Assembly (NCBI RefSeq): GCF_026283965.1
Contig: NZ_JAPDPD010000009.1
Span: forward strand, 1-64,000
Direction of reading: 5' to 3'
Length of the DNA stretch: 64,000 nucleotides
Source of the DNA: Dyella subtropica
GTDB taxonomy: Bacteria; Pseudomonadota; Gammaproteobacteria; Xanthomonadales; Rhodanobacteraceae
Shown here: positions 27,101 through 35,707 of the stretch, in pieces
Layout: the number at the start of each line of letters is the position of its first letter
Numbering within the stretch: position 1 is the first letter of the stretch
Position numbers and translations under genes: made by a program
Notes under the pieces: generated by a model
Told to the model about the DNA's origin: nothing
Database searches by the model: none
What the model saw: only the letters and a program-made list of their open reading frames with translations

Positions 27101-28877
27101 CTACACCGACCCCACGCTCAACGTCAGCTACACCTACGACGAGGCCAACAGCGTCACTGGGTGCAGCAGTTCGTCTCCGGTCGGCCGCCTGACCCGAGTG
27201 ATCGAGAACGCCGTGACCACCGTGTTCTGCTACGACGCGCGTGGCAACGTCATCCAGAAGCGCCAAGCGCAGGCCACACAGACCGACGTGACCCAGTACA
27301 GCTACACCTTGGGCGATCGTCTCGGCAGCGTGATCGCGCCGAGCACGACCGCCACGCAGTACACGCGCGATGGCGCCGGGCGAATCACCACCGTGACAGT
27401 CACCCCGCCGGGTACCTCGGCCGGCACGGCCGTCAGCGGCATCACCTATCTCCCGTTCGGTCCGATTGCGAGCTACACCCTGGGCAACGGCCAGACCGTC
27501 ACCCGCAGCTACGACGCCAACTACGTGCTGACTGACGTCACCAGCCCGGCGCTCAATCTGCACTTCGCTAGGGATGCGATGGGCAACCCGACGGCGTTGG
27601 GCAGTGCCCCCGGCGCCAACCCCGCCACCGAGAGCTACGGCTACGACCCGTTGTACCGCCTCACCGGCGTCAACAACGCCAGTGGCGCCGCGATCGAGGC
27701 GTACACCTACAGCAAGACCGGGGATCGGTTGAGCAAGACCGCCAGCGGCTTGGCCACCGGCACGTACGGCTACCAGAGCGGCACGCACTGGCTCACCAGC
27801 ATCGGCACCAGTGCGCGCAGCTACGATGCCAACGGCAACACCACCGGCAGCGCGGCGGGTGGCGATACCTGGGGCTACGGCTACAACGGCCGCAACCGGA
27901 TGACGGTGGTGCAGCGCAACGGGCAGACCGTCGCCAGCTACAGCTACAACGCGCTGGGGCAGCGCATCGCCAAGAGCGTGACGTTCCCGCAGGCGGTCAG
28001 TCAGCGGTTTGCGTACGACGAGAGCAGTCAGCTGATTGGCGAATACGGGTCGGCTAGTCGCGACTACATCTGGCTCGATAACGTGCCAGTGGCGGTGGTC
28101 GACACCACAGGCACCACCAGCACGGTGAGTTATGTGCATGCGGATGGGCTCAATACGCCGCGTGCGATCACGGATGCTACCGGTGCTGTGATCTGGCAGT
28201 GGGCCTATCAGGGCAATCCGTTTGGGGAGCAGCAGCCGACGTCCAGCAACGGCTACACCTTCAATCTGCGCTTCCCGGGGCAGTACTACGACCTGGAAAG
28301 CGGACAGTACTACAACCAGCAGCGTGACTATGATCCGTTCACGGGGCGGTATCGGCAGAGCGATCCGATCGGGCAACGGGGTGGTCGGAACACCTATGCC
28401 TATGTTGACTCTGATCCGCTCGGTGGCGTTGACCCCCTTGGTCTAAGGAAAGTTATTCTTTTCGGACCTAATGATTCGATACTTCTGCAGCGAGCCAAAG
28501 AATACAAAGACGACCCTGGAAAGTGCTTGGTCTATTCTCACGGGAATCCGAGTTTCATCTATGACTCCAGGGATGGCACAACAAAGAAGTTGGGTGATGC
28601 CAAGGAAATTGTTGATCTTCTGAAGTCAGAGGGGTGCACCGGTGATATGCCCGTCGTTCTTTACTCTTGTCGAACAGGAATGGGTGATAACACCATTGCA
28701 GAAGATATAAGCAAAACCAAAGCATTTCCGAGTGTCACGGCACCTACTAGCTACACGTGGTACAACCAAGCTCCGGCATCTAATGGTCCAACCCAGATCT
28801 TCGGGAAAAAGTTCGATGGTTCAGGAAAGGCGGAGATGGATACAAGTGATCCAGGAACAATGAGGACCTTTCCATGA
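24102..28877 (+). CDS. Sec-exported RHS repeat polymorphic toxin, copy 3
   Basis: 1591 residues from the ATG at 24102, chosen because AGGGGGG sits 8 bases upstream; a GTG at 24063 is also open. The long N-region ends in a hydrophobic signal (LLAVMVLLALCVP, then TSKTWA). The YD repeats and core match copies 1 and 2. The tip after DPLGL (from residue 1449) has SHGNP with H1480 and VVLYSCRTG with C1523. That His/Cys spacing resembles caspase-like clan CD peptidases (C80/CHAT/DUF4347 types). Proteolytic toxicity is inferred. Its stop overlaps the next gene by ATGA. Confidence 0.9.
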   Translation: MELLRSTWFVLFIFVRSVFSASVTSGPRARMRASLLAVMVLLALCVPTSKTWADQAWSTGVPTNGYAWNPPFFPSVGGAIALNAAQAYRDFPWACAGNYPKLALVSSSVVSGGVVQHYYGVSGDGNCLRGISGLVCNTGYHLDLANEACVSAGYYVAKGPLPTQGGCQCSGNAKTGIVATGEPILPGSGDEYQAEADYESGNGLLKLVRSYNSVDPTNSDLGPGWRHNFTGRRIVPIESALPVPPAQVQYVSNIYSNPSDACVQGLGQIAASDPTLSGVSVSGYNASTNACQLSNGQSVAVYSADPNAAWQTGVSIVTKGVAVQRPDGSLYAFNCTAGVCTTNSDVPIKLTASSTGYVLTAEDDSVETYDINGVPQSITYRGGYAQTLNYSNGLLATVTDSYGRSLSFTYSGGSNPLLQSVTTPDGIIQYSYDNLYNLAKVTYPTSPATYKQYQYTDANHPSALTGVIDENLQKFAAIAYDATSGFATASAFGGLASAGGLGVSAASVNYQDPANPIVTDALGTVRTYHFVTVNGRQKISTISGPVCRDCGAEASTTYDSVGYLQGSTDWNGVTTAYAYDDARGLETQRVDARGTSAQRTVDTIWDTRFRLPDQRRVTGAAGGSVALIQWVYSSMGQTLARCEIDPALASSYTCAPTGVVPAGVRRWTYTYCTAVDSTQCPIIGLLLSVTGPRTDLTQTATYSYYLSSSAVSCGTPGAACYQAGDLHTVTDALGHVTTIASYDGAGRITRLTDTNCVNTDLTYTPRGWLASRSVGGAIMRFTYTPYGAVASITDPDNVTVSTTYDAAHRLTRVTDALGNYIQYTLDAAGNKTAEQVYDSSGTLRKSLSRTYNTLGQLTGLTDGLSHTVFNASFTDSYDANGNLVHTADALGIQRKQGYDGLNRLVSTLDNYSGTDSATQNTQSVFAYDARDQLLGVGDPDGLNTTYDYDGLSNPKAVHSPDTGTTAYVVDAVGNRTQQTDAKGNVSTSSYDALNRRLATTYTDPTLNVSYTYDEANSVTGCSSSSPVGRLTRVIENAVTTVFCYDARGNVIQKRQAQATQTDVTQYSYTLGDRLGSVIAPSTTATQYTRDGAGRITTVTVTPPGTSAGTAVSGITYLPFGPIASYTLGNGQTVTRSYDANYVLTDVTSPALNLHFARDAMGNPTALGSAPGANPATESYGYDPLYRLTGVNNASGAAIEAYTYSKTGDRLSKTASGLATGTYGYQSGTHWLTSIGTSARSYDANGNTTGSAAGGDTWGYGYNGRNRMTVVQRNGQTVASYSYNALGQRIAKSVTFPQAVSQRFAYDESSQLIGEYGSASRDYIWLDNVPVAVVDTTGTTSTVSYVHADGLNTPRAITDATGAVIWQWAYQGNPFGEQQPTSSNGYTFNLRFPGQYYDLESGQYYNQQRDYDPFTGRYRQSDPIGQRGGRNTYAYVDSDPLGGVDPLGLRKVILFGPNDSILLQRAKEYKDDPGKCLVYSHGNPSFIYDSRDGTTKKLGDAKEIVDLLKSEGCTGDMPVVLYSCRTGMGDNTIAEDISKTKAFPSVTAPTSYTWYNQAPASNGPTQIFGKKFDGSGKAEMDTSDPGTMRTFP

Positions 28878-29254
28878 TAATTTTGCGAGCACGCAACGCG
28901 GTTTGGTACGGAATAACTTTAAGTCTATTTTCTTGTCTTTTGTTTGGTTGCACTGTGTCCGCCTCTCAAGTTGAGGTGGCGCCTACGCCTGGAGAGCGCT
29001 TCTTTATCAGCCAGACTGAACTTCCCATCGTTGAAGAGCGGGCTGCGCGAGGTGATGTTAAATCTATTAATCAACTGGTTGACTATTACATGCTCTACCG
29101 AGGGGATGATCAGCAAGGGATTTCGTGGCTTGAGCGTCTTGGTGATGCCGGAGATGTGAAGGCAAGAAAGGATGTCATGACCTACTATCACAGACATCCT
29201 TCAGAGGGCAATGCGAGACACGTAAAAGAGCTTATTTCACGTTGGGGTCTTTGA
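28874..29254 (+). CDS. Putative immunity lipoprotein for rhs copy 3
   Basis: 126 residues. The lipobox LFGC places the lipidated cysteine at residue 26. The mature helices (GDVKSINQLVDYYMLY, ISWLERLGDAGDVKARKDV) resemble Sel1/TPR-like repeats, which often serve as binding surfaces. Its ATG overlaps the stop of rhs copy 3 as ATGA, so the two are translationally coupled. This is the tightest toxin-immunity linkage in the window. GC is lower than in the neighbouring housekeeping genes, as is common for variable tips. Confidence 0.68.
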   Translation: MIILRARNAVWYGITLSLFSCLLFGCTVSASQVEVAPTPGERFFISQTELPIVEERAARGDVKSINQLVDYYMLYRGDDQQGISWLERLGDAGDVKARKDVMTYYHRHPSEGNARHVKELISRWGL

Positions 29255-29258
29255 GGGG

Positions 29259-29406
29259 AAAAAGGGGTCAGAGACATTTTCTAGAGAAAGGGGTCAGAGA
29301 CATTTTCTATGCAGAAAGGGCCAGAGACATTTTCTGGCCTGGATCGAGTTCGCAGATAAATGTCTCTGACCCCTTATTTACTGCCTTATTTACTGACCCC
29401 TTATTT
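29259..29406. repeat. Repeat family A copy 2 (composite)
   Basis: Three direct motifs GGGGTCAGAGACATTTTCT or GGGCC variants (29262-29281, 29288-29307, 29316-29334) are followed by inverted AAATGTCTCTGACCCC (29358-29373) and a second CTGACCCCTTATTT at 29393-29406. It looks like nested duplication of the family A palindrome, and it ends the third rhs module. Confidence 0.85.
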
Positions 29407-29545
29407 GGATGATGGTCGACTTGCATCCGCCCCACTGTGGAAGCAAGAAAAGATGTACCAGGGCAGGATCTCTAAGCTCGTGACAGATATCAGGAGCTTT
29501 GAAAACGAATTGGCGAAATGTCGCGCACAGCACGGCGAGGATTAG
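29407..29545 (+). pseudogene. C-terminal fragment of an unknown protein
   Basis: After the repeat, about 45 codons read DDGRLASAPLWKQEKMYQGR and continue as a charged helix ending CRAQHGED. The apparent start MSLTPYL lies inside the family A repeat and is spurious. It is probably the tail of a gene truncated by the repeat, and its stop directly precedes the next start. Function unknown. Confidence 0.4.
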
Positions 29546-29839
29546 GTGGTGCGGTCTATTGATATCAAGAAAATTAAAGAGGCCACCAACAGGATTCTTG
29601 ATCAGCTGTTGGCTGATGGCATAGAGACGATCCCGCTGAGCAATCAAATGTACTTGGCTGTTTCTAGTACAGAAAAATACGATATGGATAACGTGCCGGA
29701 ACAACTCGTTGTCGGAGACCTATTCGACGACCTGGAGTTCAGTGAGTCCATACTTCAAAGCGACGAACGTGCAGCGGTGTATTCCTTGACGGAAATTTCG
29801 CCTCTGCTCGCGTATGTAGGCGAAGTGGTGGCTAACTGA
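29546..29839 (+). CDS. Small hypothetical protein
   Basis: 97 residues from a GTG, with GAGGA about 7 bases upstream in the preceding fragment. It is acidic and predicted soluble, with no signal peptide or membrane segment. The N-terminal helix reads IKKIKEATNRILDQLLADG and the middle VVGDLFDDLEFSESIL. I recognise no family. It may be a leftover immunity gene from a deleted toxin cassette, because it sits between two family A repeats. Confidence 0.5.
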   Translation: MVRSIDIKKIKEATNRILDQLLADGIETIPLSNQMYLAVSSTEKYDMDNVPEQLVVGDLFDDLEFSESILQSDERAAVYSLTEISPLLAYVGEVVAN

Positions 29840-29877
29840 CCTCCAGGTCATAAGGTTCGGTAGAAGCGGTGACGACT

Positions 29878-30046
29878 ATGCCTCTGCGGACATTTGCGAG
29901 AGATGTAGAGCGAGTTGTATTGGTTGCAGAAGCGGTGTCCGGCGGCCATGACAAAGCGGTCGAGGGGCTATCAACCACTCGCCATATTTGACGGCAAAGC
30001 CCCGCTGCAGCTGATCGCCGACGGTCGCGCCGGCGCTGTGATCGGT
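29878..30046 (+). pseudogene. Frameshifted MbcA/ParS/Xre (DUF2384)-like antitoxin remnant
   Basis: From the ATG at 29878 one frame reads VERVVLVAEAVSGGHDKAVE. After a shift near 29970 the next frame reads PLAIFDGKAPLQLIADGRAG then AVIGQ. Together these match the DUF2384 toxin-binding motif (GxxxxAxxWLxxP, FDGxxPLxLIADGR). The family A repeat at 30049 cuts the C-terminus. No RES-domain partner toxin is present nearby. Confidence rests on the motif alone. Confidence 0.55.
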
Positions 30047-30048
30047 CA

Positions 30049-30142
30049 GAAAAGGAGTCAGAGACATTTTCTGACATGCGGCGATGTGATGTGCTGGCAG
30101 CCAGTCGATGAGCAAAGATCAATGTCTCTGACCCCTTATTTC
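30049..30142. repeat. Repeat family A copy 3
   Basis: AAAAGGAGTCAGAGACATTTTCT (30050-30072) and inverted AATGTCTCTGACCCCTTATTT (30121-30141) flank 48 unrelated bases. It truncates the antitoxin remnant. With copy 2 it brackets 29407-30048. Confidence 0.8.
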
Positions 30143-30228
30143 GCTGGGGTTGAGCTAGGAGCCGGGGTAACGGCTGGTACGGGTACAGTTATGGAAAGCA
30201 GTTTGACTTCCTGCGGGTGTGGCAACCA

Positions 30229-30426
30229 ATGAAGAACGCATATCGCATTATCAAGTTTGTGTTCGCCGCGAACGCCATGGCCTTTTTAGGAATGCTCATT
30301 GCTTTCCTAATCGTTCTATTTCTTCAAGGTCATGGTGCGGCGGAAAGGGTGTGGACTGGTCCGTACTTCTATTTACTTTGCTGGCCACTATCGTTGTTCA
30401 TCTGCGTCAAGTTTCTGAAAACATGA
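30229..30426 (+). CDS. Small two-pass membrane protein
   Basis: 65 residues from the ATG at 30229. Two hydrophobic segments are visible: about 10-31 (FAANAMAFLGMLIAFLIVLF) and about 43-61 (YFYLLCWPLSLFICV). The ATG overlaps a TGA in another frame (ATGA) that closes a short open stretch ending SCGCGNQ. That recalls the toxin/immunity coupling of rhs copy 3, so it could be an immunity gene whose toxin was lost. No family is recognised. Confidence 0.45.
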   Translation: MKNAYRIIKFVFAANAMAFLGMLIAFLIVLFLQGHGAAERVWTGPYFYLLCWPLSLFICVKFLKT

Positions 30427-30436
30427 GCAACTAAAT

Positions 30437-30484
30437 CGTGGTCAGGTTCACCCTCTGTGCGGGATAAGTGAACCTGGCCCGTTT
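30437..30484. repeat. Repeat family B copy 2
   Basis: GTGGTCAGGTTCACCCTCTG..GGGATAAGTGAACCTGGCCCGTTT: the arms GGTCAGGTTCA and TGAACCTGGCC pair. It is intergenic, between the small membrane gene and glpK. Confidence 0.85.
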
Positions 30485-30499
30485 TGCATGGCAACCATG

Positions 30500-30533
30500 T
30501 TGGGGTTTGCTGATGCTCACCACCAACCTACGT
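30500..30533. repeat. Repeat family D copy 2 (inverted)
   Basis: TTGGGGTTTGCTGATGCTCA..CCAACCTACG is the reverse complement of the family D motif at 12808-12841. It lies 50 bases beyond the glpK stop, on the right edge of the accessory island. Confidence 0.65.
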
Positions 30534-30582
30534 CGCATAGAAGAGCTTCGAGGCGAGGTTGGCCCTCGCTCAAAACAACCCG

Positions 30583-32932
<2,350 letters not shown>

Positions 32933-32936
<4 letters not shown>

Positions 32937-33007
32937 GGCTGTGTCTCCGGCAGCTGTGTATCCGGGATTCGCACGGCGATGAACTGGCGGACTGCGTGGT
33001 ACGACAT
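32933..33007 (-). CDS. 24-residue leader ORF coupled to glpF
   Basis: An ATG at 33007 with the strong ribosome site GGAGGAGA about 4 bases upstream opens 24 codons (MSYHAVRQFIAVRIPDTQLP then ETQP). The TGA overlaps the glpF ATG as ATGA. glpF itself has only a weak site, so the leader may deliver ribosomes to it. The peptide resembles no known protein. It is short enough to be chance, but the site quality argues for translation. Confidence 0.5.
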
Positions 33008-33056
33008 GGTTCTCCTCCCTCGGTGACGATGTTGGCGTTGCTCTTGCTTTGCTCTC

Positions 33057-34580
33057 TCAGGCAGGAGCGCTTTCAAGCGGTGAGGCGCGGCGTGGCGGCG
33101 CGTCGGCGAGATAAGCGGTCAAGCGATCCACTTGTTCTGGCTGGAGTCGCAAGCCGAGCTTGCTACGACGCCAAAGGATGTCGGTGGCATCCACCGCCCA
33201 TTCCAGTGCACGCAGGTAATCCACTTCGGCCTGATACAGATCCGCACCGAAATGTTCGCCCAGGTCTCGCAGCGAATGAGCTTGTCCAAGAATGCGTGTG
33301 GTGCGGCTGCCGTAGCTGTGCACCAAGCGCCACGCCATCGTCTCGGGCAACCACGGGTGCGCTGCTTGCAACTCCCGCTGCAAGGCGCTCATGTCCCGCC
33401 GTTCGCCACCAGGTAGCGGATGGTCTTTGGATGTCCATGCCTCCGATGCATCCGGAAACACCGGCGCAAGACGATCCATCGCTTCCTCCGCCAGCTTGCG
33501 GTAGGTGGTCAGCTTGCCGCCGAAGACGTTGAGTAGCGGCGCGGCATGCTCATCGAGTTCGAGCAGGTAATCGCGCGTGACTTCCGAAGCGTTGCCGGCT
33601 TCATCGTCCAGCAGCGGGCGTACGCCGCTATAGCTCCACACCACGTCGGTCGGTGCAATGCTGCGCTTGAAGTAGCGATTCGCCGCGTCGCACAGATAGC
33701 GCGTTTCTTCGTCGCTGATGTGTGGCGCGGACGGATCATCGTGGTAGTCCAGGTCGGTCGTGCCGATCAAGGTGAAGTCGTGTTCGTAGGGAATCGCAAA
33801 CACGATACGGCGATCAGGTTGCTGGAAGATGTACGCGTAGGGATGCTCGAACAGCCGCGGCACCACGATATGGCTGCCCTTGACCAGGCGCAGCGCATGA
33901 TCGTGCGCTACCTTGGCAACCTCATCGAGGAACTGCACTGCCCACGGACCGGTGGCGTTGACCAGGGCCTTGGCGCGGATGGTCGACAGCTCGCCACGCG
34001 CCGATTCCAGTTGCGCGGTCCAGCCATCCGCATCGCGGCTCGCACTCACACAACGCGTGTGCGTGAAGATCGTCGCGCCGCGCTCCATCGCATCCATCGC
34101 ATTGAGCACCACCAGGCGCGCATCCTGCACCCAGGCATCGGAGTAGACGAAGCCGATATGAAACTCGTCGCGCAGGGGGAGTCCCGATTTGTGCCGTTTC
34201 AAGGAGACACGCCGCGACTTCGGCAAGGTACGCCGGCCGCGCCCGAGGTTGTCGTAGAGAAACAAGCCCAATCGGATCATCCAGGCCGGTCGCAGATGCG
34301 ACTGGTGCGGCAGCACGAAACGCAGCGGCCAGATGATGTGAGGCGCGGCGTGCAGCAACACTTCGCGCTCGGCCAGGGCCTTGCCCACCAGGGCGAATTC
34401 GTACTGCTCCAGATAACGCAGGCCGCCGTGGATCAGCTTGGTACTGGCGCTGGAGGTATGCGCGGCCAGGTCGTCACGCTCGCACAGGCACACCGACAAG
34501 CCCCGTCCGGCGGCGTCCCGCGCAATGCCGACGCCGTTGATGCCGCCGCCGACTACCAGTAAATCGAACTGCTCAGTCAT
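33057..34580 (-). CDS. glpD: Aerobic glycerol-3-phosphate dehydrogenase
   Basis: FAD-dependent membrane-associated enzyme oxidising glycerol 3-phosphate to dihydroxyacetone phosphate with transfer to quinone. 507 residues. The FAD-binding GGGINGVGIARDAAGRG, the substrate loop SSASTKLIHGGLRYLE, GTTDLDYHDDP and FGGKLTTYRKLAE are all present. It is upstream of glpF and glpK in the same direction; 49 bases separate it from the leader ORF. Family B repeat DNA starts 31 bases upstream of its ATG and likely lies in the promoter or leader. Confidence 0.96.
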   Translation of the reverse strand: MTEQFDLLVVGGGINGVGIARDAAGRGLSVCLCERDDLAAHTSSASTKLIHGGLRYLEQYEFALVGKALAEREVLLHAAPHIIWPLRFVLPHQSHLRPAWMIRLGLFLYDNLGRGRRTLPKSRRVSLKRHKSGLPLRDEFHIGFVYSDAWVQDARLVVLNAMDAMERGATIFTHTRCVSASRDADGWTAQLESARGELSTIRAKALVNATGPWAVQFLDEVAKVAHDHALRLVKGSHIVVPRLFEHPYAYIFQQPDRRIVFAIPYEHDFTLIGTTDLDYHDDPSAPHISDEETRYLCDAANRYFKRSIAPTDVVWSYSGVRPLLDDEAGNASEVTRDYLLELDEHAAPLLNVFGGKLTTYRKLAEEAMDRLAPVFPDASEAWTSKDHPLPGGERRDMSALQRELQAAHPWLPETMAWRLVHSYGSRTTRILGQAHSLRDLGEHFGADLYQAEVDYLRALEWAVDATDILWRRSKLGLRLQPEQVDRLTAYLADAPPRRASPLESAPA

Positions 34581-34611
34581 CGCTCATCCCGTGGACTGGC
34601 TCTTCGAAATC

Positions 34612-34659
34612 GCGGTCAGGTTCACTTTCTGTGCGGGATAAGTGAGCCGGGCCCCGTTT
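34612..34659. repeat. Repeat family B copy 3, upstream of glpD
   Basis: GCGGTCAGGTTCACTTTCTG..GGATAAGTGAGCCGGGCCCCGTTT is the same palindrome as at 23939, 30437 and 40962. It occupies 31-79 bases upstream of the glpD start and 86 bases before the broken plus-strand gene. Confidence 0.85.
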
Positions 34660-34745
34660 CGTGCGTTTCGTGCAAACTGGCGACCGGCATTTCGCTGAAC
34701 CTGGCGCTGTTGTGCTCTGCGGCGTTGATTCATCGGAGGTGGTCA

Positions 34746-35100
34746 ATGGATTTACGGATGAAGTCTCGGCGCTTGCCAGCGGCGTATGTCGTTTGGGCTT
34801 TATGCGCCATGCTGAGCGGATCTCCAATCATTGCCAATGCAGCGGATGTATGGCTTGCCGCGGTCGATCCGGTGGTGCGCGAGGCTCGCCAATGGGACTC
34901 GGGGGGCGGACTATATGGATCTGTTCCAGCTCGACGCGCCTTGGCCTACTGTGGCCAAGCGGACCCGCGTTTTCAAGATCGGACCGGGTTTCGCCGCGCA
35001 AGGGCGCAAGGAGGACCTGAAGAGGCTCTTCGCCGATCGAGGCCGAGCTTCAGGGCGCGCTTCGATGGGAGCGAACAGCTGCGTGGCAGGCCCGCGCTGA
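34746..35100 (+). pseudogene. Frameshifted, truncated secreted protein gene
   Basis: An ATG with GGAGGT upstream opens a signal-peptide protein (AAYVVWALCAMLSGSPIIANA, then ADVWLAAVDPV). At a run of six G (34901-34906) the frame shifts. With one G removed it continues ADYMDLFQLDAPWPTVAKRT and then FKIGPGFAAQGRKEDL. The reading then ends at 35100, far short of a full enzyme, so the gene is both frameshifted and 3'-truncated. The text resembles the start of a secreted glycoside-hydrolase-like protein, but the family is uncertain. REP family C DNA follows. Confidence 0.6.
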
Positions 35101-35201
35101 TTCCTCCGCTGCGTTAGCTATGACACTCGGTTGTTGCGGGGATCGCCGGAACGCGTTCGCGCGGGTGTCTGTCAATTCGGAGCAGGCGAACGACTTTGAA
35201 C

Positions 35202-35281
35202 TGTAGGAGCCCACCCTGTGGGCGAATGCACTTTCTGACACCGCCGTAAAATGGCGTTCGCGCACACGGTGCGCCCCTATA
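35202..35281. repeat. Repeat family C copy (intergenic)
   Basis: GTAGGAGCCCACCCTGTGGGCGA at 35202-35224 and a facing TTCGCGCACACGGTGCGCCCC at 35257-35277 form a typical REP doublet before the cupin gene. Confidence 0.85.
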
Positions 35282-35298
35282 GTGGCGAGGACATGCTC

Positions 35299-35622
35299 AT
35301 GATCTCGAACATTTTCACCGATCTTCCCGACGCAAGCGCCGAGGAGCGCATCACCGAATTGCTCTCCCGTCCGGGCATCAGGATCGAGCAGATCGTCTCG
35401 CTTGGTCAGGCCAGCCCGCCGGGGTTCTGGTACGACCAGCCGCAGGGCGAATGGGTGATGGTGGTGAAGGGTGGGGCGAGGTTGAGGTTCGAGGACGAGC
35501 CCGTTGCGCTTCACCTTCGAGCGGGTGACTTCGTGGATATTCCGCCGCACCGCCGGCATCGTGTGGAGTGGATCGACCCCTCTCAGCCCACGGTGTGGCT
35601 TGCGGTGCACTACAGCGCATAA
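35299..35622 (+). CDS. Cupin-domain protein
   Basis: 107-residue single-domain cupin from the ATG at 35299; GAGGA is 7 bases upstream, while the ATGs at 35251 and 35293 are less well placed. The cupin strands show GEWVMVVKGGARLRFEDEP and HLRAGDFVDIPPHRRHRVEW, with candidate metal-binding histidines in the latter. Such small cupins are often described as phosphoribosylaminoimidazole carboxylase-like or nucleoside-diphosphate-binding, but no substrate can be assigned here. It stands alone between REP DNA and a convergent lipoprotein gene. Confidence 0.8.
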   Translation: MISNIFTDLPDASAEERITELLSRPGIRIEQIVSLGQASPPGFWYDQPQGEWVMVVKGGARLRFEDEPVALHLRAGDFVDIPPHRRHRVEWIDPSQPTVWLAVHYSA

Positions 35623-35648
35623 AGGCTAGTTTCTTGCGAAGTTGCGCC

Positions 35649-35682
35649 CCCCATCGCTCTCTCCGGAAGAGAGAGGGATGGG
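35649..35682. terminator. Hairpin between convergent genes
   Basis: CCATC and CTCTCTC pair with GAGAGAG and GATGG, with one mismatch, around a CGGAA-type loop. It lies between the convergent cupin and lipoprotein genes and could serve both. No strong T-run. Confidence 0.4.
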
Positions 35683-35707
35683 TGATGCTCTCAATCAATC
35701 TAGATTT

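Noticed and set aside
29360-29406. Start codon for a 61-codon gene at 29360
   Set aside because: The first codons are repeat family A DNA; only the downstream part can be native coding sequence.
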